From: Cellulomonas sp. KH9
Lineage (GTDB): Bacteria; Actinomycetota; Actinomycetes; Actinomycetales; Cellulomonadaceae
Direction of reading: 5' to 3'
Assembly (NCBI RefSeq): GCF_900114185.1
Contig: NZ_FOSE01000007.1
Location: 1-64,000 of the forward strand
Length of the DNA stretch: 64,000 nt
The notes beneath the pieces are model-generated. The model saw nothing but the letters and a program-made list of their open reading frames with translations. It did not search any database and had not been told where the DNA came from. The position numbers and the translations under genes were made by a program. Numbering within the stretch: position 1 is the first letter of the stretch; the number at the start of each line of letters is the position of its first letter. Below, in pieces: positions 59,907 through 64,000 of the stretch.

Positions 59907-61097
59907 GTGACACCTCCGACCGTGGCCGTCGTCGGCGGCGGGCAGCTCGCCCGCATGATGGCGGGCCCCGCGACCGCACTCGGACTTCACCTGCGCGTCC
60001 TCGCCGAGGGGCCCGACGTCTCGGCGGCGCAGGCCGTGCCCGACGCCCCCGTGGGCGTGCCGGCCGACGTCGACGCCGTGCTGGCTCTCGTCGACGGTGC
60101 CCAGGTGCTCACGTTCGAGCACGAGCACGTGCCCGCACCGGTGCTCGACGCCGTCGCCGCCCGCGGGGTTCCGGTGCACCCCGCCCCGGCCGCGCTCGTG
60201 CACGCCCAGGACAAGGCGGTGATGCGCCGACGGCTCACCGAGCTCGGCGTGCCGTGCCCGCGCTGGGCGCCCGTCGCCGACCTCGCCGACCTCGAGCGGT
60301 TCCGGGACGCCGCGGGCGGGCGCGCGGTCGTCAAGACGACGCGCGGTGGCTACGACGGCAAGGGCGTGCGGGTGGTCGGCGACGGTCCCGTGCCGGCGGA
60401 CGTGGTCGCGTGGTGCGCCGCAGCCGCCGACGGCTCCGGTCCGGCGCTGCTGGCGGAGGAGCTGGTGCCGTTCACACGGGAGCTCGCCGTCCTCGTGGCG
60501 CGCACGCCGTCGGGACGCAGCACCGTGTGGCCCGTCGTCGAGTCCGTGCAGCGCGACGGCGTCTGCTCCGAGGTCGTCGCGCCGGCGCCGGACCTGGACC
60601 CGGCCACGGCCGCCGAGGCGGAGCGGGTCGCGCGCACGGTCGCCGACGGTCTCGGGGTGACGGGCGTCCTGGCGGTCGAGCTGTTCGAGGTGCCCGGTCC
60701 GGACGGCGGTGCACCGCGCGTGCTCGTCAACGAGCTGGCGATGCGGCCGCACAACTCGGGGCACTGGACGATCGACGGCGCCGTCACGAGCCAGTTCGAG
60801 CAGCACCTGCGCGCCGTGCTCGACCTCCCCCTGGGGGACGTCGCGCCCGTCGCACGCTGGACCGTCATGGCGAACGTCCTCGGCAGCACGCTCGACGACC
60901 TGACCGAGGCCCTGCCGGCGGTGCTGGGGGCGGACCCCGGCGCCCGCGTCCACCTGTACGGCAAGGCGGTGCGGCCCGGCCGCAAGCTCGGGCACGTCAA
61001 CGTGTCCGGGGACGACCTGGAGGACGTGCGCACCCGCGCCCGGGCTGCCGCGGCGGTCCTGCGCGGTGAGCGTCCCGACGACGGAGGTACGGCATGA
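59907..61097 (+). CDS. purK: 5-(carboxyamino)imidazole ribonucleotide synthase
   Basis: 396 residues. ATP-dependent carboxylation of AIR to N5-CAIR in purine synthesis. ATP-grasp: N-terminal [20 protein letters not shown]-binding [17 protein letters not shown], and [20 protein letters not shown] with the metal site. The C-terminal domain has [19 protein letters not shown] at 59907. The stop overlaps the purE ATG by 4 bases. Confidence 0.96.
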   Translation: MTPPTVAVVGGGQLARMMAGPATALGLHLRVLAEGPDVSAAQAVPDAPVGVPADVDAVLALVDGAQVLTFEHEHVPAPVLDAVAARGVPVHPAPAALVHAQDKAVMRRRLTELGVPCPRWAPVADLADLERFRDAAGGRAVVKTTRGGYDGKGVRVVGDGPVPADVVAWCAAAADGSGPALLAEELVPFTRELAVLVARTPSGRSTVWPVVESVQRDGVCSEVVAPAPDLDPATAAEAERVARTVADGLGVTGVLAVELFEVPGPDGGAPRVLVNELAMRPHNSGHWTIDGAVTSQFEQHLRAVLDLPLGDVAPVARWTVMANVLGSTLDDLTEALPAVLGADPGARVHLYGKAVRPGRKLGHVNVSGDDLEDVRTRARAAAAVLRGERPDDGGTA

Positions 61098-61630
61098 GCG
61101 AGGCACCCCTGGTCGGCGTCGTGATGGGATCCGACTCCGACTGGCCGGTCATGCAGGCGGCGGCCGACGCGCTCGCCGAGTTCGGCGTCCCCGTCGAGGT
61201 CGACGTCGTGTCGGCGCACCGGCAGCCGGACAAGATGGTGGCGTACGGGCGTGACGCGGCGGCGCGCGGGTTGCGCGTCGTCATCGCCGGGGCGGGGGGC
61301 GCGGCGCACCTGCCCGGCATGCTCGCGGCCGTCACGCCGCTGCCGGTCGTCGGCGTCCCCGTGCCGCTCGCGCACCTCGACGGCATGGACTCGCTGCTGT
61401 CGATCGTGCAGATGCCCGCGGGTGTGCCCGTGGCGACGGTGTCCGTGGGCGGTGCCCGCAACGCCGGGCTGCTCGCGGTGCGCATCCTGGCGTCCGGGCT
61501 CGGACCGGAGGCGGAGCGGCTCCGCGCGGCGATGGCCGAGTTCCAGGACGGGCTGCGGGCGCAGGCCGACACCAAAGGGGAGCGCCTGCGGGCGCGCGCG
61601 ACGCGGCCTGCGGCGGGTTTCTCCGCCTGA
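61094..61630 (+). CDS. purE: N5-carboxyaminoimidazole ribonucleotide mutase
   Basis: 178 residues. Converts N5-CAIR to CAIR. Family marks: [16 protein letters not shown] at the start, [24 protein letters not shown] and [20 protein letters not shown]. Class I size. ATG inside the purK stop (ATGA) means coupled translation. The convergent LCP gene ends 22 bases away. Confidence 0.96.
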   Translation: MSEAPLVGVVMGSDSDWPVMQAAADALAEFGVPVEVDVVSAHRQPDKMVAYGRDAAARGLRVVIAGAGGAAHLPGMLAAVTPLPVVGVPVPLAHLDGMDSLLSIVQMPAGVPVATVSVGGARNAGLLAVRILASGLGPEAERLRAAMAEFQDGLRAQADTKGERLRARATRPAAGFSA

Positions 61631-61652
61631 GCCGCGCCGCACCGTCGCGTGC

Positions 61653-63083
61653 TCAGCCGGGCGGTCCGCCCACCTGGCCCGGCGGCAGGGTGCCGTCGCG
61701 GACCGCGGCGAAGAACACGGGCGCCTGCTCGGGGTCGAGCAGGACGGTCGACCCGATGCCGCCCGGACGGTGGTCCATGCTCGCGATGGGCGGGGTGCCT
61801 GTGACCCCGCCCTCGCCGTTCGCGTCCCGGAACGCGAGCGCCAGCCGCGCGACGTCCAGCACGCCGGCCTCGTCGTCGAAGGTCAGGGCGCCGGTCCCGG
61901 CGTCGACCAGTGCCACCTGCGCGCCAGGGTCGAACGCCAGCGAGCGGGGGCTGACCTTGCCCATCACGGCGCCGATCAGCTGCCGCTGCCGCTGCGCCCG
62001 CCCCACGTCGCCCGCCGGGTCCGCCTTGCGCATGCGCGCGAAGGCCAGCGCGGTGCCGCCGTCGACGTCGTGGCACCCCGCGGTCCACACCATCCCGGAG
62101 TCCGCGTCGTCCACGTCGCCGTCGTAGCAGAGGTTGACGCCGCCCACGGCGTCGACCAGGTGGGCGACGCCGCCCATGCCGATCTCGGCGTAGTGGTCGA
62201 CGGTGAGGCCCGTCAGGCCCTCCACCGTCTGCACGAGCAGGGGTGCGCCGCCCCACGCGAACGCGGAGTTCAGCTTGGCGCCCCCGTGCCCCGGCACGTC
62301 GACGTACGTGTCCCGGGGCAGCGAGATGAGCGCGGTCGGCCCGTCGGCGGGCACGTGCAGCAGCAGGATCGTGTCGGTCCGCTGCCCCTCGGTGCCGTCC
62401 TCGGCGATGCCGCCCTCGTCGCCACGCGCGTCCGAGCCCGCCAGCAGGTACGTCGTCCCGGGGGTGCCGGCCGCGCCGGACAGCGCGGGGGTGTGCCGCA
62501 GCAGGCCGTTCGCCCACACCAGCAGGCCGATCGGCCAGGCGAGCAGCGCGGCGGTGACGACGAGCGCCACCACGGTCAGCCGTCGCCGACGTCGCCGGCC
62601 GCGGTCCGGGGCGACCGGGGGGACGGGCGGGGCGGTCCGCGGACCCGCGGGGACGGCGCCCACGGGGCGGCCGGTCGGTCGGACGCCGCCCGCCCGCCGG
62701 GGCGCGGTGCTGCGCGGCGGTGGCGGTGCGGCGGCGGGTCGCGGTCCGCCCGCCGGTCCCGGCGCGGCGGCGGGCCGGGCGCCTGCCGGGGGGATCGCGA
62801 CGGGTGTCCGACGCGGTGCGGCGGCGGGGACGGACGGTGCCTCCGCCGGGGAGGTCGGCACCGCACCGCCCGGCGTGGCCGCAGCCGCGCGCGGGGCACG
62901 GGCGGTGGCGGGTGCGGCAGCGCTGCCACGCGACGGTGCGGGACGCCGGACCACGCGGGCCGGCGGGGCGGGGCGGGCACCGGGACCACCGACGACGCGT
63001 GCACCGTCGGTGTCGGGGCGCGCGCGCCCGCCGTCGGGCGCGAAGCTCGGCGGCGGGGTCGCGTCGTCCGGGCGGCGGGGCAC
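61653..63083 (-). CDS. LytR-CpsA-Psr family protein
   Basis: 476 residues. A ~165-residue Ala/Pro/Arg-rich cytoplasmic N-terminus, one membrane helix (LTVVALVVTAALLAWPIGLL), then the LCP domain outside: AGSDARGD, RTDTILLLHV, ISLPRDTYVDVPGHG, and LAFARMRKADP. LCP proteins attach glycopolymers (teichoic acid, arabinogalactan) to peptidoglycan. GTG at 63083, five bases after the stop of the upstream LCP gene, so they form one operon. Confidence 0.92.
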   Translation of the reverse strand: MPRRPDDATPPPSFAPDGGRARPDTDGARVVGGPGARPAPPARVVRRPAPSRGSAAAPATARAPRAAAATPGGAVPTSPAEAPSVPAAAPRRTPVAIPPAGARPAAAPGPAGGPRPAAAPPPPRSTAPRRAGGVRPTGRPVGAVPAGPRTAPPVPPVAPDRGRRRRRRLTVVALVVTAALLAWPIGLLVWANGLLRHTPALSGAAGTPGTTYLLAGSDARGDEGGIAEDGTEGQRTDTILLLHVPADGPTALISLPRDTYVDVPGHGGAKLNSAFAWGGAPLLVQTVEGLTGLTVDHYAEIGMGGVAHLVDAVGGVNLCYDGDVDDADSGMVWTAGCHDVDGGTALAFARMRKADPAGDVGRAQRQRQLIGAVMGKVSPRSLAFDPGAQVALVDAGTGALTFDDEAGVLDVARLALAFRDANGEGGVTGTPPIASMDHRPGGIGSTVLLDPEQAPVFFAAVRDGTLPPGQVGGPPG

Positions 63084-63088
63084 GGGCG

Positions 63089-64000
63089 TCAGCAGCTCGT
63101 CGACGCGGCGTCGGCCGCGGTGAAGGCGTCGACGCCGGGCGTCTTGGTGTCGGTCGGCGTGGGCTCCGCCGCGGGCGGGGCGGCGGGCGCCTCGCCGGGG
63201 GTGCCCGGGGCGGCGGGGGCGGCCGGCGCCGCGGGATCGGCGGCGGGCGGCTCCGGCTCACCGAGCATGGGCCGGTCCGCGGCGATGTTGGCCCACAGCT
63301 CGTCGGCCTCGGCGGTCCACTCCACACGGTTCGCGTCGCTGCGCGCAGGTGCCCACGGCACGGTCATGAGCGTGATGTTCCCACGCTCGATGCCGCGCAG
63401 GCTGAAGGCGAGGCCGGTGAGGTCCGAGACGCCGAGGTCGGTGGTCACCGACTGCGTCGCCGCGCTGAGGAACTGCATGAGCTGCGCGCCGTCGGTGAGC
63501 AGGTTCTTCGAGAGCACCTCGTTGGCGACGTTCGCCAGCAGCTTCTGCTGACGACCCGCCCGCATCGTGTCCGACCCGTCGAAGGTCGTGCCGTGCCGGG
63601 CCCGCGCGTACTGCAGCGCCGTGGCACCGTCGAGCACGTGCATGCCCGCCGTGAGGTCCAGCCCGGTGTAGCGGTCGTAGACGTCCTGGTCCACGCACAT
63701 CGGCACACCGCCGATCGCGTTGATCATGTTCTGGAAGCCGGCGAAGTCGACGACGACCACGTTGGACACGGTGACTCCCGTGTTCGCCTGCAGCGTGCTG
63801 ACCGCGCACGCAGCCGCGGAGTCCAGGTCGCCGCCGTAGTCCCACCCGATCGCGAACGCCGAGTTGAACATCGCGTTGCGCTGGGCCTTCGTCGTCCGGC
63901 CGTTGGTGAGCGTGCACTCCGGCACGTCGACGAGCGAGTCGCGGGGGATGGAGACCATCTCGACGCGGGTGCGGTCGGCGGACACGTGCACGAGGATCGT
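63089..64000 (-). CDS. LytR-CpsA-Psr family protein (start beyond window)
   Basis: At least 303 residues visible; the N-terminus lies past position 64000. LCP domain: VEMVSIPRDSLVDVP, NSAFAIGWDYGGDL, DFAGFQNMINAIGGVPMCVD and LQYARARH. The C-terminal ~60 residues form a Pro/Ala tail (AAPAAPAAPGTPGEAPAA) ending in Cys. Operon with the LCP gene downstream. Confidence 0.92.
   Translation of the reverse strand, partial: TILVHVSADRTRVEMVSIPRDSLVDVPECTLTNGRTTKAQRNAMFNSAFAIGWDYGGDLDSAAACAVSTLQANTGVTVSNVVVVDFAGFQNMINAIGGVPMCVDQDVYDRYTGLDLTAGMHVLDGATALQYARARHGTTFDGSDTMRAGRQQKLLANVANEVLSKNLLTDGAQLMQFLSAATQSVTTDLGVSDLTGLAFSLRGIERGNITLMTVPWAPARSDANRVEWTAEADELWANIAADRPMLGEPEPPAADPAAPAAPAAPGTPGEAPAAPPAAEPTPTDTKTPGVDAFTAADAASTSC

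Overview
The window is high-GC actinobacterial chromosome, most like Cellulomonas or a related Micrococcales genus. The evidence is the WhiB1-type regulator beside a PdtaS-type sensor kinase, the coproporphyrin-type haem genes, a CebEFG-like oligosaccharide transporter with LacI-type operators, many GTG starts, and ATGA/GTGA overlaps. I see no insertion sequence, prophage, integrase, tRNA or CRISPR array. This is core and accessory chromosome, not an island.

Layout. 1-333: the 3' end of a 23S rRNA, a 5S rRNA and the rRNA operon terminator. 440-9290: recC-recB-recD in one overlapping minus-strand operon. 9379-12774: a glycerophosphodiesterase and two overlapping CNNM/CorC-type membrane proteins (probable Mg2+ handling), preceded by a 29-codon Asp/Pro-rich leader ORF. 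12867-13380: decayed remains of a PAP2/lipid-kinase fusion gene. 13483-14776: AraC regulator, VOC protein, and a 99-residue protein behind a perfect LexA box. 14792-20658: a P2-type cation ATPase, a DUF4914 P-loop protein with a DosR-like promoter site, and a frameshifted DUF4349 lipoprotein. 20753-27029: alkylation repair (alkA, ogt) and a set of oxidoreductases. 27060-31811: NhaA, HIT protein, lipoprotein hydrolase, NYN RNase, MarR regulator, flavodoxin. 31880-35493: Ser/Thr kinase, ferrochelatase, coproheme decarboxylase, META protein. 35582-37418: glutamate-type dehydrogenase and a secreted protein. 37563-42287: sugar ABC importer with LacI regulator and operators. 42388-45092: DUF2505 protein, PdtaS-like kinase, WhiB1. 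45599-50562: small membrane proteins flanking an orphan EccC/EssC-like FtsK ATPase. 50730-56333: histidine kinase, response regulator, ABC ATPase and permease module. 56523-63991: OmpR/kinase pair, manA, purK-purE and two LytR-CpsA-Psr proteins, the last cut by the window end.

Regulation. At least twelve genes have a TANNNT hexamer 6-8 bases before the start codon with no room for a ribosome binding site, the mark of leaderless mRNAs. The most interesting regulatory region is the CNNM leader (12685-12774). Its short ORF begins MDPDSP, overlaps the CNNM start, and contains two mutually exclusive helices, one of which covers the ribosome binding site. This resembles, by independent design, the MgtL leader-peptide control of enterobacterial mgtA. 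Assignments rest on reading the sequence only; no database search was run.
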